Positions 27,765 through 37,488 are shown, counted from the first letter of the stretch. The stretch is DNA of 64,000 nt from Bacteroides fragilis NCTC 9343 (GCF_000025985.1 NC_003228.3:4216001-4280000), one strand, 5' to 3'. Notes: a model not told the origin generated them from the sequence alone. A program made the numbers and translations.

Positions 27765-29117
27765 ATGAAGGACAGCATTGACTTCGGAAATATGGAAATT
27801 CCGAGACTATTCAGGAAATTATTGATTCCAACAGTACTTGGAATGGTCTTTTCCGCCGTGTTTGTAATCACCGACGGTATATTTGTCGGTAAAGGTATAG
27901 GCAGTGATGCCCTGGCAGCGGTCAACATCACGGCTCCGCTATTTATGATAACCACCGGCATCGGACTGATGTTTGGAGTGGGCGCATCTGTTGTAGCTTC
28001 CATTCACCTGTCACAAGGTAAACGAAAAGTTGCGAGTATCAACATCACACAGGCACTTGCCTTTTCGGCCTTACTTATTCTAGTGCTATCGGCACTCTGC
28101 TGCTATTTCGCAGAGCCTATCGGCCGATTACTCGGCAGCTCGGAACGGTTGTTGCCTCTGGTGGTGGAGTATATGAATTGGTACGTACCTTTCCTCGTAT
28201 TCTACCTGCTCCTAAGCGCCGGCATGTTTTACATCCGCCTGGACGGATCGCCCAACTATGCCATGATGTGCAACGCCGTATCGGCCATTATCAATATCAT
28301 ACTCGATTATGTCTTCATTTTCCAATTGGGCTGGGGAATGATGGGAGCTGCTTTTGCCACCAGCCTGGGCACTATGGTCGGCGGATTGATGACACTCATT
28401 TATCTCCTCCGTTTTTCCCGTAACGTAGGTATTTACCGTATCAAGCTGAGCCGGAAAAGCATGCGGCTTACCTGCCGTAACATCGGCTACATGATCAGGC
28501 TGGGATCTTCCGCCTTTATCAGCGAGGCATCCATTGCCAGCATGATGTTCCTGGGGAATTATGTATTTATCAGCCATTTGGGAGAAAGCGGTGTAGCCGC
28601 ATTCAGCATTGTATGTTACTTCTTTCCTATCATTTTTATGGTATACAATGCCATCGCCCAATCGGCACAACCCATCATCAGCTATAATTTCGGACAACAG
28701 AACCCGGGACGGGTCGCACGTACCATCCGGTTGGCATTGAAGACAGCTTTAGGCTGCGGCATTTTTTTCTTTGCTGCCACTCTGGTATTCAATCACCAAA
28801 TAGTCGGGCTGTTTATCGATAAAAGCTACCAAGCCTATGATATTGCGGTAAACGGTATTCCTTACTTTGCAGTCGGCTATCTGTTTTTTGCGCTCAACAT
28901 AGTGGGCATCGGCTATTATCAAAGTATCGAACGTGCCCGGCGCGCCACTGTCATCACCCTTTTCCGGGGAACATTGTTCATGCTGGCAGGTTTCCTGCTC
29001 TTGCCTCCGGTGCTGGGAGTAAGGGGCATTTGGCTGGCCGTTCCTTTGGCCGAACTGCTGACCTTATTGCTTATTATCGGAATTTACCTGAAGGACTCTT
29101 TCGCCGTTCGCCGATGA
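27765..29117 (+). CDS. MATE family multidrug/sodium antiporter
   Basis: This 450-residue inner-membrane protein has twelve predicted helices in two bundles. Signatures are TVLGMVFSAVFVITDGIFVG in the first helix, DGSPNYAMMCNAVSAIINIILDYVFIF in the middle, and QPIISYNFGQQN at the start of the second half. It probably exports cationic drugs or metabolites in exchange for Na+ or H+. A Crp/Fnr regulator gene follows 40 bp later and may control it. It differs from the second MATE protein at 33120-34481. Confidence 0.92.
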   Translation: MKDSIDFGNMEIPRLFRKLLIPTVLGMVFSAVFVITDGIFVGKGIGSDALAAVNITAPLFMITTGIGLMFGVGASVVASIHLSQGKRKVASINITQALAFSALLILVLSALCCYFAEPIGRLLGSSERLLPLVVEYMNWYVPFLVFYLLLSAGMFYIRLDGSPNYAMMCNAVSAIINIILDYVFIFQLGWGMMGAAFATSLGTMVGGLMTLIYLLRFSRNVGIYRIKLSRKSMRLTCRNIGYMIRLGSSAFISEASIASMMFLGNYVFISHLGESGVAAFSIVCYFFPIIFMVYNAIAQSAQPIISYNFGQQNPGRVARTIRLALKTALGCGIFFFAATLVFNHQIVGLFIDKSYQAYDIAVNGIPYFAVGYLFFALNIVGIGYYQSIERARRATVITLFRGTLFMLAGFLLLPPVLGVRGIWLAVPLAELLTLLLIIGIYLKDSFAVRR

Positions 29118-29121
29118 TACG

Positions 29122-29129
29122 TATCTTTG
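29122..29129 (+). promoter_or_regulatory. Promoter of the Crp/Fnr-type gene
   Basis: TATCTTTG sits between the MATE stop and the ATG at 29158, so the regulator can be transcribed on its own. Confidence 0.5.
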
Positions 29130-29157
29130 CATCATTCAAACAGATGCAAAGAGTCTT

Positions 29158-29727
29158 ATGGAAACATTTATTGAAAAGTTCAGAAACAGCTATCATCTTT
29201 CAGAAAACGACACGCAAACCCTGCTCAGCTATATGGAGGAGATCCGTTTCAAAAAGAAAGAAGTCATCGTCCATGAAGGCTCCAAAAACGGAAATCTGTA
29301 TCTGATAAAGCAGGGCATCTGGCGTGCCCATTATCTGAAAGATGGAGTGGACACTACCATTTGGTTTGCCGGTGCAGGCGAAGCTGCCTTTTCGGTATGG
29401 GGATATGTGGAAAATACTGCATCGCACATCACGATTGAAGTCATGTGCGATAGCATAGCCTACTGTATTCCGGGATCAACCCTGAACAATCTTTATGCTT
29501 CATCGCTCGGACTCGCCAACCTGGGACGGCAACTGATGGAACGGCAACTGCTCAGCCTCGAAAACTGGCTGATCAGCGCCGGAAGCCCCAAAGCTAAAGA
29601 ACGTTATCTGACCCTTATCAAAGAACATCCCGAACTATTACAAAATGTGCCTTTAAAGCATATAGCCTCTTATTTGTGGATTACACCACAGTCGCTGAGC
29701 AGAATCCGGAGAGAAATGAAAATGTAA
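29158..29727 (+). CDS. Crp/Fnr family transcriptional regulator
   Basis: The 189-residue protein has an N-terminal cyclic-nucleotide-binding-type beta roll (about 15-115; KKEVIVHEGSKNGNLYLIKQGIWR) and a dimer helix. Its short C-terminal helix-turn-helix contains LKHIASYLWITPQSLSRIRREM, the form common in small Bacteroides members. The canonical cAMP-contact residues are not obvious and there is no Fe-S cysteine set, so the ligand is unknown. Its position behind a MATE pump suggests local regulation of efflux, which is inference. Confidence 0.88.
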   Translation: METFIEKFRNSYHLSENDTQTLLSYMEEIRFKKKEVIVHEGSKNGNLYLIKQGIWRAHYLKDGVDTTIWFAGAGEAAFSVWGYVENTASHITIEVMCDSIAYCIPGSTLNNLYASSLGLANLGRQLMERQLLSLENWLISAGSPKAKERYLTLIKEHPELLQNVPLKHIASYLWITPQSLSRIRREMKM

Positions 29728-29868
29728 TTTCGGAGCTTGACACAGCGACAGAGCGGGTGAAGACCTCAACAGAGGCTTTGCCATACTCCTCTTTCCATAT
29801 TTCTCTCGTTATACCAATCATTCGCTCCATTTAGTCCTCAATCTCTTTCCTTTCTATCTCTTTTTAGT

Positions 29869-29876
29869 TACCTTTG
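29869..29876 (+). promoter_or_regulatory. Promoter of the HU-like gene
   Basis: TACCTTTG fits the -7 consensus. Transcription would start near 29884, directly before the tandem repeats at 29890-29981, placing them in the 5' leader. Confidence 0.55.
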
Positions 29877-29889
29877 TAAGGAACCGAAT

Positions 29890-29981
29890 ACGAGTTGCAC
29901 AACTGGTACATGACGAGTTGCACAACTGGTATACGACGAGTTGTACAACTGGTAACGTACAAGTTGTGTAACCGGTACATC
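29890..29981 (+). repeat. Four tandem 23-bp repeats, each centred on an AGTTG-N2-CAACT dyad
   Basis: Copies lie at 29890-29912, 29913-29935, 29936-29958 and 29959-29981 with no spacer. The cores are AGTTGCACAACT, AGTTGCACAACT, AGTTGTACAACT and AGTTGTGTAACC, each followed by GGTA. The last copy is the most diverged. The array lies between the -7 box and the ATG of an HU-like gene. A 23-bp period keeps dyads near the same DNA face. It could be a cooperative protein-binding site or a leader RNA of small hairpins. Confidence 0.9.
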
Positions 29982-30011
29982 GAATCATATTAACCTTTCA
30001 TACAAAGCACT

Positions 30012-30503
30012 ATGGGACTCATTTATTTAGTCAGAAAGAAAAAGTTCAGAACAGCCGAAGGGATCAGAGAACTCTATTTTGCCATCCAGCGGAAACTTCA
30101 GAAAAGAGGCGGCAAGAACGAAGAAGACCTTGCCGAAATCCTTTCGGCAAACAGTTCACGAAGCAAAGGGGAAGTATTGAGCATCCTCACCGATCTGCCG
30201 GACGTGATAGAAGAGATATTGAAAAATGGAGAATCCGTATCCATCAGAGGGTTGGGATCGTTTCATGCCTCCATTACAAGCAATGGCTTCGAGCATCCGG
30301 AAGATGTATTGCCTCACGAGGTACGGGTATCCAAAGTATATTTCATTGCCGACCGCAAGTTTACCCAACGTGTCAGCCGGATGAAATTCTTTCGCTACCC
30401 ACTATCCAAATATTTCCCAAAGGACTTGTTACGACCCGAAACAATCAGGGAAGAAGAGACTCGGGAAGAGGAACCGGAGTTCATTCCTGACGATGACGAA
30501 TGA
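30012..30503 (+). CDS. HU/IHF-like DNA-binding protein with extended acidic tail
   Basis: The 163-residue protein matches the Bacteroidetes HU-related group. The N-terminal half has dimerising helices, and GESVSIRGLGSFHASITS (about 76-93) is the beta-arm entry typical of HU. The C-terminal 30 residues are strongly acidic (EEETREEEPEFIPDDDE), unlike housekeeping HU. It probably bends or coats DNA; targets are unknown. Its leader holds four 23-bp palindromic repeats that could be an autoregulatory site, which is inference. Confidence 0.85.
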   Translation: MGLIYLVRKKKFRTAEGIRELYFAIQRKLQKRGGKNEEDLAEILSANSSRSKGEVLSILTDLPDVIEEILKNGESVSIRGLGSFHASITSNGFEHPEDVLPHEVRVSKVYFIADRKFTQRVSRMKFFRYPLSKYFPKDLLRPETIREEETREEEPEFIPDDDE

Positions 30504-30676
30504 AACGGATACCGCATAAAAAACATGGAGCTTGTCCGGCATCTCTGCCCGATCAAAAGAGGAATCTGATACACCCCATTACAGCCAGATGACAGCAGCC
30601 CTCCGGATTCATGAGTAAACTGACGAACCGACTTGAACTTCAGGCCTGCGTCATCCGGTGGTCTGCGGCAAAGGAG

Positions 30677-30717
30677 ACCGGTCCGGGACAAGCTCTCTGT
30701 CTCGTTCCCGAACCGGT
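30677..30717. terminator. Terminator after the patatin-barrel gene
   Basis: A GC-rich stem ACCGGTCCGGGAC / GTTCCCGAACCGGT (30677-30689 with 30704-30717, one mismatch and one bulge) begins 4 nt after the leftward gene's stop codon. A CTCCTTTG run follows on the minus strand. The rest of 30504-30676 shows nothing recognisable. Confidence 0.65.
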
Positions 30718-30720
30718 TTA

Positions 30721-32931
30721 TCAAAAGACATATCCCAGATTTACATAAAATCCCACCTTGTGAGATCTGCTGGAGTATCCCAAAGAAGCCTCGAGCGGAC
30801 CGAACAGACTATCGTAACCATATCCCACACTACCGCCCCAAACCGGTTTTGCTCCCCAGATATCAAAAAAGTTATCATTCCGGAAAGCCACGTTTCCGGT
30901 AAAGGTGACATAGTTCTTGCTACCGATACGCTGCCGCAACTTCAGGCTTGTCACCAGAACAGAGTTGTCCACAATCTCCAGATTCGTGATGCCGGCAAAA
31001 GGAAGTTGTTGAGGCAGATAGTGCCCGAAATTCTCGCCTCCCATGGCATTCAGATACGGATAAGGTATATTTTTACCGATAAGCACCCGCCCATACAAAG
31101 AGGGAATCAGGGCAAAACGATCGGTCAGTGAAAAGACACCGGCCCATGATGCCGCAAGGGCAGAGAAGGGAGCATGGCCTTTATAATGTGTCAGATTATC
31201 GGTATAGAGCGAGTAGCGTCCCTGCACATCGGTCCCCTTGGAAGGGAAATATCCCTTGTTGTACGTATTGTAATGCAACTGTGCAAAATAGCTGAAGAAG
31301 TGTTGGGGCTTCACCTCCAGACGCTGCCCGCCGGTGTTGTAAAGAAAGTCTTTATACTTAAAGAACTCAAAATTCAGCCCGGCGCCAAAGCGCAGGTTGC
31401 GAAACCATACATCCGAGAATCCAAACTCACCCGAATGATACTTATAAGTAGTGTTATAGGAACGCCTTCCGTGATCGTAGATATTGATATCGTTGTACTC
31501 AAACTGATAAGCAAAATTGAAATTGCGCATCTGCATCGGTGCCAATGTATATTCGACCCGGGCGAGATAACGTTTTCCCAGCCTTCCCGTCACCGAAACC
31601 CACGAAGGAACACGCGTATCGAGCCGGCTCCTGACGTTCAACAGAAGCGAGGCAATCTCTTCCGAATCAAAACGGATACCCAGATTAAGATTACGTTCAT
31701 ACTTCTCTTCCAGGATGAAGTGCAACTGATATCCCTGAGGGGTGTCGGTCAGTTTATAGCTGACATTGGAGTAAGCCTGACTGCCGCGCAAGGTGGTCAG
31801 AGCTTCATAAAGCTGTTCCATACGCATCTTGCTGTTTTCCTTCAGGTGACAGCGATGCATGATCCATTTCTTGTCACTATCCTCGATGCCGTCAAAAGTG
31901 ATCTCCTTAACAAAAATGTCTTTCGAAGACCACAATGAACTGAACGGGCCATGACGCGGGGCAACATAGTTCTCAGGCAGTCCTATTCCCTTCTTCAGCT
32001 TTTGCAAAGCGGTCCACTGTTCACGGGCAGCCTCTTCGCCCCGGTTCACCAAAGTATCGAGCGCGGGAATATTGAAACTTGCAGCAGAATACCCTTTCAC
32101 ATCCACCTTGATATAGACAGTGGCCAGTTTGATATTCTCTTCGTATCGGGTCTGCCCGGTCAGATTGATAATCTGATTGAAGATTTCACTGAGGTTGTTC
32201 AGTTCATCGGCAGTCCGGAGATCATTCTGCACATCGACACCGATAATGACATCAGCTCCCATGGTACGGGCTATGTTGGTCGGGAAATTATTTTTCATGC
32301 CACCGTCCACAAGAATCTTATCACCCAGGCGCACCGGAGTGAATACGCCGGGAATAGCCATACTGGCGCGCATGGCGGTAGCCAACACTCCGTTATGAAA
32401 TACGACTTCATCTCCGTTTACTATATTCTCCGAAACACAGGCAAACGGGATAGGCAGTTTATTGAAGTTGATGGAGTCGTGATAACCGACTGTCAGTTCC
32501 GAAAAAAGATTGGCCAGATTCTGGCCTTTGATAACGCCTCCGAACACATTGGCCTTCAGATTCTTCTTTAAAGGAACAGAGAGGACGTAGGTTTCCGAGT
32601 TCTGACGTTCGGTCATGGTCTGGTCTTCCCAACTGATACGGTCGCTGAGCAAGAGAGGCCAATTCTGATGATTGACCATGCTATCGAGCTGATGGGGAGT
32701 ATAACCGATGGAATAAAGCCCGCCGATGATGGACCCCATACTGGTTCCGACAATATAATCGATAGGGATACCTGCTTCTTCAATCACTTTCAGAGCGCCG
32801 ATGTGGGCCACTCCCTTGGCACCTCCACCACTCAAGACCACAGCAACACTCTTACGCTGCTGGGCATGTACAGGTGAGAAAACAAACAGACTGATACACA
32901 GGATAAGGACAAAACAGATTCGCTTTTTCAT
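30721..32931 (-). CDS. Patatin-like phospholipase fused to POTRA and outer-membrane barrel
   Basis: The 736-residue exported protein has a signal peptide (1-23, ending HAQ) and a patatin domain (about 25-235): oxyanion loop SGGGAKG, nucleophile Ser64 in GTSMG and Asp209 in VDGGMKNNFP. A POTRA-like region (about 340-415) and an Omp85-type beta-barrel (about 425-736) end in a terminal Phe (FYVNLGYVF). This is the PlpD/type Vd-like layout, with the lipase kept at or passed through the outer membrane. The substrate is probably phospholipid, not proven. It lies downstream of a MATE gene in the same direction, with a hairpin between. Confidence 0.92.
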   Translation of the reverse strand: MKKRICFVLILCISLFVFSPVHAQQRKSVAVVLSGGGAKGVAHIGALKVIEEAGIPIDYIVGTSMGSIIGGLYSIGYTPHQLDSMVNHQNWPLLLSDRISWEDQTMTERQNSETYVLSVPLKKNLKANVFGGVIKGQNLANLFSELTVGYHDSINFNKLPIPFACVSENIVNGDEVVFHNGVLATAMRASMAIPGVFTPVRLGDKILVDGGMKNNFPTNIARTMGADVIIGVDVQNDLRTADELNNLSEIFNQIINLTGQTRYEENIKLATVYIKVDVKGYSAASFNIPALDTLVNRGEEAAREQWTALQKLKKGIGLPENYVAPRHGPFSSLWSSKDIFVKEITFDGIEDSDKKWIMHRCHLKENSKMRMEQLYEALTTLRGSQAYSNVSYKLTDTPQGYQLHFILEEKYERNLNLGIRFDSEEIASLLLNVRSRLDTRVPSWVSVTGRLGKRYLARVEYTLAPMQMRNFNFAYQFEYNDINIYDHGRRSYNTTYKYHSGEFGFSDVWFRNLRFGAGLNFEFFKYKDFLYNTGGQRLEVKPQHFFSYFAQLHYNTYNKGYFPSKGTDVQGRYSLYTDNLTHYKGHAPFSALAASWAGVFSLTDRFALIPSLYGRVLIGKNIPYPYLNAMGGENFGHYLPQQLPFAGITNLEIVDNSVLVTSLKLRQRIGSKNYVTFTGNVAFRNDNFFDIWGAKPVWGGSVGYGYDSLFGPLEASLGYSSRSHKVGFYVNLGYVF

Positions 32932-32972
32932 GACTACTACATTGGTTTCTGATCATTACAGATAAAAGACAA

Positions 32973-33005
32973 ATGCCGGCTGCAATTTGTTTAGCCCACC
33001 GGCAT
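32973..33005 (-). terminator. Probable terminator after the second MATE gene
   Basis: A 7-bp stem ATGCCGG / CCGGCAT (32973-32979 with 32999-33005) is followed on the minus strand by TTTGTCTTTTAT. It lies just ahead of the patatin gene. Confidence 0.55.
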
Positions 33006-33119
33006 GAAAGTAGTCAATCCTTATTTTTGTTTCAACCGAAAGAATAGAATAAGGTGTGCATGAAGGAAGACGGTCCGCATGGTATACGCCGCAACGTTCT
33101 CCGGCAGTTGCCACCGAAG

Positions 33120-34481
33120 TCAGGCAGCCTGTCTGCCATGGATACGGAACAAGCGGAACTGCCACCACAACATCCCTGCCGAGATCAGACTGGCTATCAA
33201 GTCGGAAACAGGCATACTTACCCATACGCCTGTCTGACCGAAATACCGGGGCAGGATCAACAGGCAGGGAATCAGTATCAGCACCTGACGGGTGATAGAC
33301 AGAAAGATAGCTTTACTCGCCATCCCGATGCTTTGAAAGAAGTTCGACGTCACCATCTGGAACCCGACTATCGGGAAAAACAGCACCACAATCCGAAGTC
33401 CTTCGGCCGACTGACGGATCAATTCTTCGTGGGAAGTAAAGATAGATACGGCCAAGCCGGGGATCAACATTCCCATCAGGAAACCCGTAGTTGTTACAAT
33501 GGTGGCTCCATAAATGGTAAGCTTCAACACACGGGTCACCCGGGGATAGAGCCGGGCGCCGAAATTATATCCGGCTATGGGCTGCATCCCTTGGTTCAGC
33601 CCCATCACAATCATCACAAACAAGAAAACAAGACGATTGACAATACCAAACGCACCGATAGCAAGATCTCCGCCATATTTTTTCAACCCCTGGTTAATCA
33701 GGATTACGATAAAACACGACGCAAGGTTCATCAGGAAAGGAGCCATACCGATGGCGAGCGAGTCGAATACGATTTTCCGTTTCAACCGGAAAATGCCCCG
33801 ATGAAAATGGAGCAACTCTTCCTTATTGCTGAATAGCCTGAACTGCCACATCAGAGAAATGACCTGTGCCAGGATAGTGGCTATGGCTGCTCCTTGAATG
33901 CCCCAGCCGAAGCCGTAAATAAACAGAGGATCGAGAATCGTATTGATAACCACTGTAGCAATAGTGGCATACATTGCCTTTTGCGGATGACCGGCCGAAC
34001 GAAGCACGGCATTCAGTCCCAGGTAAAGATGGGTAATGACATTACCATAAAGGATCACTTTCATATAATCGCGGGCATACCCCACAGTCTCGTCGCTGCC
34101 TCCGAAAAAATAAAGGATAGGATCGAGAAAAATAAGGGTAAGTATCGTAAAAGCAAGCCCGATGATGATATTCAGCACCAATACATTTCCCAGCACACGT
34201 TGCGCCGTATCGTAATCTTTTTGTCCCAGCTTTACCGAAACCAGCGTGGCAGCCCCCACTCCGACCAGCGAACCGAAAGCCGCCGCAAGATTCATCAGCG
34301 GAAATGTCAGAGCAAGCCCCGAAATAGCCATCGGACCAACCCCGTGACCAATAAAAATGCTGTCTACCATGTTGTAAAGTGAAGATGCGGTCATAGCGAT
34401 AATAGCCGGAATGGCATACTGCATCAAGAGTTTTCCAATCTTTTCGGTGCCCAGCGCAGTGGGCGTCTTTTGTCCTGTCAT
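33120..34481 (-). CDS. MATE family efflux transporter
   Basis: The ATG at 34481 is chosen because a -7 box lies 20 bp upstream, giving 453 residues. There are twelve helices in two bundles: NMVDSIFIGHGVGPMAISGL in helix 2, GLNAVLRSAGHPQKAM midway, and LNQGMQPIAGYNFGAR opening the second half. Likely Na+/H+-coupled efflux of cationic compounds across the inner membrane. It is more NorM/DinF-like than the MATE protein at 27765-29117 and is not its recent duplicate. No regulator gene is adjacent. Confidence 0.92.
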   Translation of the reverse strand: MTGQKTPTALGTEKIGKLLMQYAIPAIIAMTASSLYNMVDSIFIGHGVGPMAISGLALTFPLMNLAAAFGSLVGVGAATLVSVKLGQKDYDTAQRVLGNVLVLNIIIGLAFTILTLIFLDPILYFFGGSDETVGYARDYMKVILYGNVITHLYLGLNAVLRSAGHPQKAMYATIATVVINTILDPLFIYGFGWGIQGAAIATILAQVISLMWQFRLFSNKEELLHFHRGIFRLKRKIVFDSLAIGMAPFLMNLASCFIVILINQGLKKYGGDLAIGAFGIVNRLVFLFVMIVMGLNQGMQPIAGYNFGARLYPRVTRVLKLTIYGATIVTTTGFLMGMLIPGLAVSIFTSHEELIRQSAEGLRIVVLFFPIVGFQMVTSNFFQSIGMASKAIFLSITRQVLILIPCLLILPRYFGQTGVWVSMPVSDLIASLISAGMLWWQFRLFRIHGRQAA

Positions 34482-34500
34482 ACCTATTATTTTGAGGGTG

Positions 34501-34508
34501 CAAAGATA
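34501..34508 (-). promoter_or_regulatory. Promoter of the second MATE gene
   Basis: CAAAGATA (TATCTTTG on the minus strand) lies 20 bp before the ATG at 34481. Confidence 0.6.
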
Positions 34509-34581
34509 CAAATCTATTTAGAATTAAAGGTGAAGAATAAAGAATAAGAGTTACAATGCCGTATTTCTAAGAAAAGTTTCG

Positions 34582-34589
34582 TATTTTTG
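34582..34589 (+). promoter_or_regulatory. Promoter of lysS
   Basis: TATTTTTG lies 30 bp before the lysS ATG and is divergent from the MATE promoter. Confidence 0.6.
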
Positions 34590-34618
34590 CCTCCAAAATT
34601 GAGTTAATATCTAACGAA

Positions 34619-36346
34619 ATGAACATATTAGAACTAAGTGAACAGGAAATCATCCGACGTAACAGTCTGAATGAACTTCGCGCGATGGGCATCGAACCCT
34701 ATCCCGCAGCAGAGTATGTAACCAATGCTTTCTCAACTGATATTAAAGCCGAATTCAAAGATGACGAGACACCCCGCCAGGTATCCGTAGCCGGTCGCAT
34801 GATGAGCCGCCGCATAATGGGTAAAGCCTCTTTCATTGAATTGCAGGACTCTAAAGGCCGCATCCAGGTATATATCACCCGTGATGACATCTGCCCGGGA
34901 GAAGACAAGGAAATGTACAACACTGTGTTCAAACGCCTGCTCGACTTAGGCGACTTCATCGGAATCGAAGGCTTCGTATTCCGCACACAGATGGGCGAAA
35001 TCAGTATCCATGCACAAAAGCTGACGGTGCTCGCCAAATCGATCAAACCACTGCCTATTGTTAAATACAAAGACGGCGTAACTTACGACTCTTTTGAAGA
35101 TCCTGAATTGCGTTACCGCCAGCGCTATGTCGACCTGGCTGTCAACGAAGGTGTTAAAGATATTTTCATCAAACGCAGCAAAGTATACAGTTCCATGCGC
35201 GAATACTTCAACTCAAAGGGATACATGGAAGTGGAAACTCCGATCCTGCAGGCCATTGCCGGAGGAGCAGCCGCGCGTCCGTTCATGACTCACCACAATG
35301 CTTTGGATATTCCTTTATACATGCGAATCGCCAGTGAGCTTTACCTGAAACGCCTTATTGTCGGCGGTTTTGAAGGTGTATACGAGATCGGTAAAAACTT
35401 CCGTAACGAAGGTATGGACCGTACACACAATCCAGAATTCACCTGTATGGAGATATATGTAGCCTACAAAGACTACAATTGGATGATGGAATTTACTGAA
35501 AAAATGATCGAAAAGATCTGTCTGGACGTAAACGGTACTACCGAAGTAAAAGTAGGCGACAACATCATCAATTTCAAAGCGCCCTATAAGCGTGTCACTA
35601 TGCTGGGAGCCATCAAAGAGCACACCGGTTACGATCTGACAGGAATGAATGAAGAGCAGATTCGCGAAGTTTGCAAGAAACTGAACATGGAAATCGATGA
35701 TACGATGGGTAAAGGTAAACTGATCGATGAGATCTTCGGTGAGTTCTGCGAAGGCACTTATATACAGCCTACATTCATCACGGATTACCCGATCGAGATG
35801 TCTCCTCTGACCAAGAAGCATCGTGACAACCCTGAACTGACAGAACGTTTCGAGTTGATGGTAAACGGTAAAGAGTTGTGTAACGCATATTCTGAGTTGA
35901 ACGATCCGATCGACCAGTTGGAACGTTTCGAAGACCAGATGAAGCTGAGCGAAAAGGGAGATGATGAAGCGATGATCATCGATAAGGACTTCGTCCGTGC
36001 ATTGGAATATGGTATGCCTCCTACTTCGGGTATGGGTATTGGTATGGACCGTCTGACTATGCTGATGACCGGTCAGTCGACCATTCAGGAAGTATTGTTC
36101 TTCCCGCAGATGCGTCCGGAGAAAGTCGTACCGAAAGACAGTGCTTCCAAATTTATGGAACTGGGCATTGCCGAAGAGTGGGTACCTGTCATCCAGAAAG
36201 CAGGATACAATCAGGTGGCCGACATGAAAGAGGTTAATCCGCAGAAATTCCACCAGGATATTTGTGGCATCAACAAGAAATACAAATTGGAACTGACCAA
36301 TCCGTCAGTTAACGATGTAGCCGAGTGGATACAGAAAATTAAATAA
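34619..36346 (+). CDS. lysS: Lysyl-tRNA synthetase, class II
   Basis: The 575-residue enzyme charges tRNA-Lys. The N-terminal OB-fold is at about 60-165 ([21 protein letters not shown]). The class II core has motif 1 ([20 protein letters not shown]), motif 2 ([20 protein letters not shown]) and motif 3 ([12 protein letters not shown]). Beyond the usual end near residue 505 there is an extra C-terminal stretch of about 65 residues ([22 protein letters not shown]...), a small helical extension that seems shared by Bacteroidetes enzymes. gpsA and pgi follow in the same direction. Confidence 0.97.
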   Translation: MNILELSEQEIIRRNSLNELRAMGIEPYPAAEYVTNAFSTDIKAEFKDDETPRQVSVAGRMMSRRIMGKASFIELQDSKGRIQVYITRDDICPGEDKEMYNTVFKRLLDLGDFIGIEGFVFRTQMGEISIHAQKLTVLAKSIKPLPIVKYKDGVTYDSFEDPELRYRQRYVDLAVNEGVKDIFIKRSKVYSSMREYFNSKGYMEVETPILQAIAGGAAARPFMTHHNALDIPLYMRIASELYLKRLIVGGFEGVYEIGKNFRNEGMDRTHNPEFTCMEIYVAYKDYNWMMEFTEKMIEKICLDVNGTTEVKVGDNIINFKAPYKRVTMLGAIKEHTGYDLTGMNEEQIREVCKKLNMEIDDTMGKGKLIDEIFGEFCEGTYIQPTFITDYPIEMSPLTKKHRDNPELTERFELMVNGKELCNAYSELNDPIDQLERFEDQMKLSEKGDDEAMIIDKDFVRALEYGMPPTSGMGIGMDRLTMLMTGQSTIQEVLFFPQMRPEKVVPKDSASKFMELGIAEEWVPVIQKAGYNQVADMKEVNPQKFHQDICGINKKYKLELTNPSVNDVAEWIQKIK

Positions 36347-36349
36347 ATT

Positions 36350-36420
36350 AAGAATGAAGAATGGCGATGAGGAGCCGGAGCATTTGACCTCCGGCCTTCC
36401 CTGCACCATTCTTCATTCTT
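36350..36420. repeat. Nested palindrome between lysS and gpsA
   Basis: An outer 15-bp perfect pair AAGAATGAAGAATGG / CCATTCTTCATTCTT (36350-36364, 36406-36420) encloses an inner GCCGGAG / CTCCGGC hairpin. The right arm continues into TTCATTTTTAATTCTT, which recurs near 45200. The sequence looks like a dispersed palindromic element rather than a simple terminator. Confidence 0.7.
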
Positions 36421-36445
36421 CATTTTTAATTCTTAATTTATAGAA

Positions 36446-37441
36446 ATGAAATTACCCGGTAAGATAGCGATAATGGGCGGAGGAAGCTGGGCTACAGCCA
36501 TCGCAAAGATGTGTCTGGCTCAGGAAGAGTCTATCAATTGGTATATGCGGCGCGACGACCGCATCGCCGATTTCAAACGGCTCGGGCATAATCCAGCCTA
36601 TCTGACAGGCGTAAAGTTCGACATGAAGCGCATCAATTTCAGCTCCAACATCAACGATGTGGTGAAAGAGTCTGATACGCTAATCTTCGTCACCCCTTCT
36701 CCATATCTGAAAGCTCACCTGAAAAAGCTGAAAACACGGATCAGAGACAAGTTCATTATTACCGCTATCAAAGGTATTGTCCCCGATGACAATCTGATTG
36801 TTTCGGAATACTTTAACAAGGAATATGGCGTTCCTCCCGAAAATATTGCCGTACTGGCCGGTCCATGTCATGCCGAAGAAGTGGCTCTGGAACGTCTCTC
36901 TTATCTCACCATCGCTTGTCCGGACAAGGATAAAGCACGCGTTTTTGCCCGTCGACTGGGCAGCAGTTTCATCAAGACTTCTGTTAGCGATGACGTGATA
37001 GGAATTGAATACAGTTCCGTACTGAAAAATGTATATGCCATAGCAGCAGGCATCTGTAGCGGTTTGAAATATGGAGACAACTTCCAGGCCGTACTGATAT
37101 CAAACGCTATCCAAGAGATGAATCGATTCTTAAATACGGTACATCCGATAAACAGAAACGTAGATGAATCTGTTTATCTGGGTGATTTGTTGGTGACCGG
37201 CTACTCTAACTTCAGCCGTAACCGTACGTTTGGTACCATGATCGGTAAGGGATACTCTGTAAAAAGTGCCCAAATCGAAATGGAGATGATAGCGGAAGGA
37301 TATTATGGAACAAAGTGTATTAAGGAAATCAATAAACATCATCACGTAAATATGCCGATACTGGATGCTGTATACAACATCTTATATGAGCGCATATCTC
37401 CGATGATTGAAATAAAATTGCTGACTGACTCGTTTAGATAA
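36446..37441 (+). CDS. gpsA: Glycerol-3-phosphate dehydrogenase [NAD(P)+]
   Basis: The 331-residue cytosolic enzyme reduces dihydroxyacetone phosphate to sn-glycerol-3-phosphate for phospholipid synthesis. The Rossmann loop GGGSWATAIAK is at the N-terminus. LAGPCHAEEV and the catalytic-Lys segment EYSSVLKNVYAIAAGIC lie mid-protein. The C-terminal helical domain has GDLLVTGYSNFSRNRTFG. Length fits the family. pgi follows after 47 nt, so the two are likely co-transcribed. Confidence 0.95.
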   Translation: MKLPGKIAIMGGGSWATAIAKMCLAQEESINWYMRRDDRIADFKRLGHNPAYLTGVKFDMKRINFSSNINDVVKESDTLIFVTPSPYLKAHLKKLKTRIRDKFIITAIKGIVPDDNLIVSEYFNKEYGVPPENIAVLAGPCHAEEVALERLSYLTIACPDKDKARVFARRLGSSFIKTSVSDDVIGIEYSSVLKNVYAIAAGICSGLKYGDNFQAVLISNAIQEMNRFLNTVHPINRNVDESVYLGDLLVTGYSNFSRNRTFGTMIGKGYSVKSAQIEMEMIAEGYYGTKCIKEINKHHHVNMPILDAVYNILYERISPMIEIKLLTDSFR

Positions 37442-37488
37442 ACAAGAAAGCAGACAAATAACTCTTTAACTCCTAAATAAAGAAAGAT

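Noticed and set aside
29890..29981. CRISPR array
   Set aside because: The units are direct tandem copies without spacers, and no cas genes are near.
35315..36253. 312-codon antisense frame in lysS
   Set aside because: It lies wholly within lysS, whose motifs are intact, and its translation has no recognisable domain. It is a by-product of codon bias.
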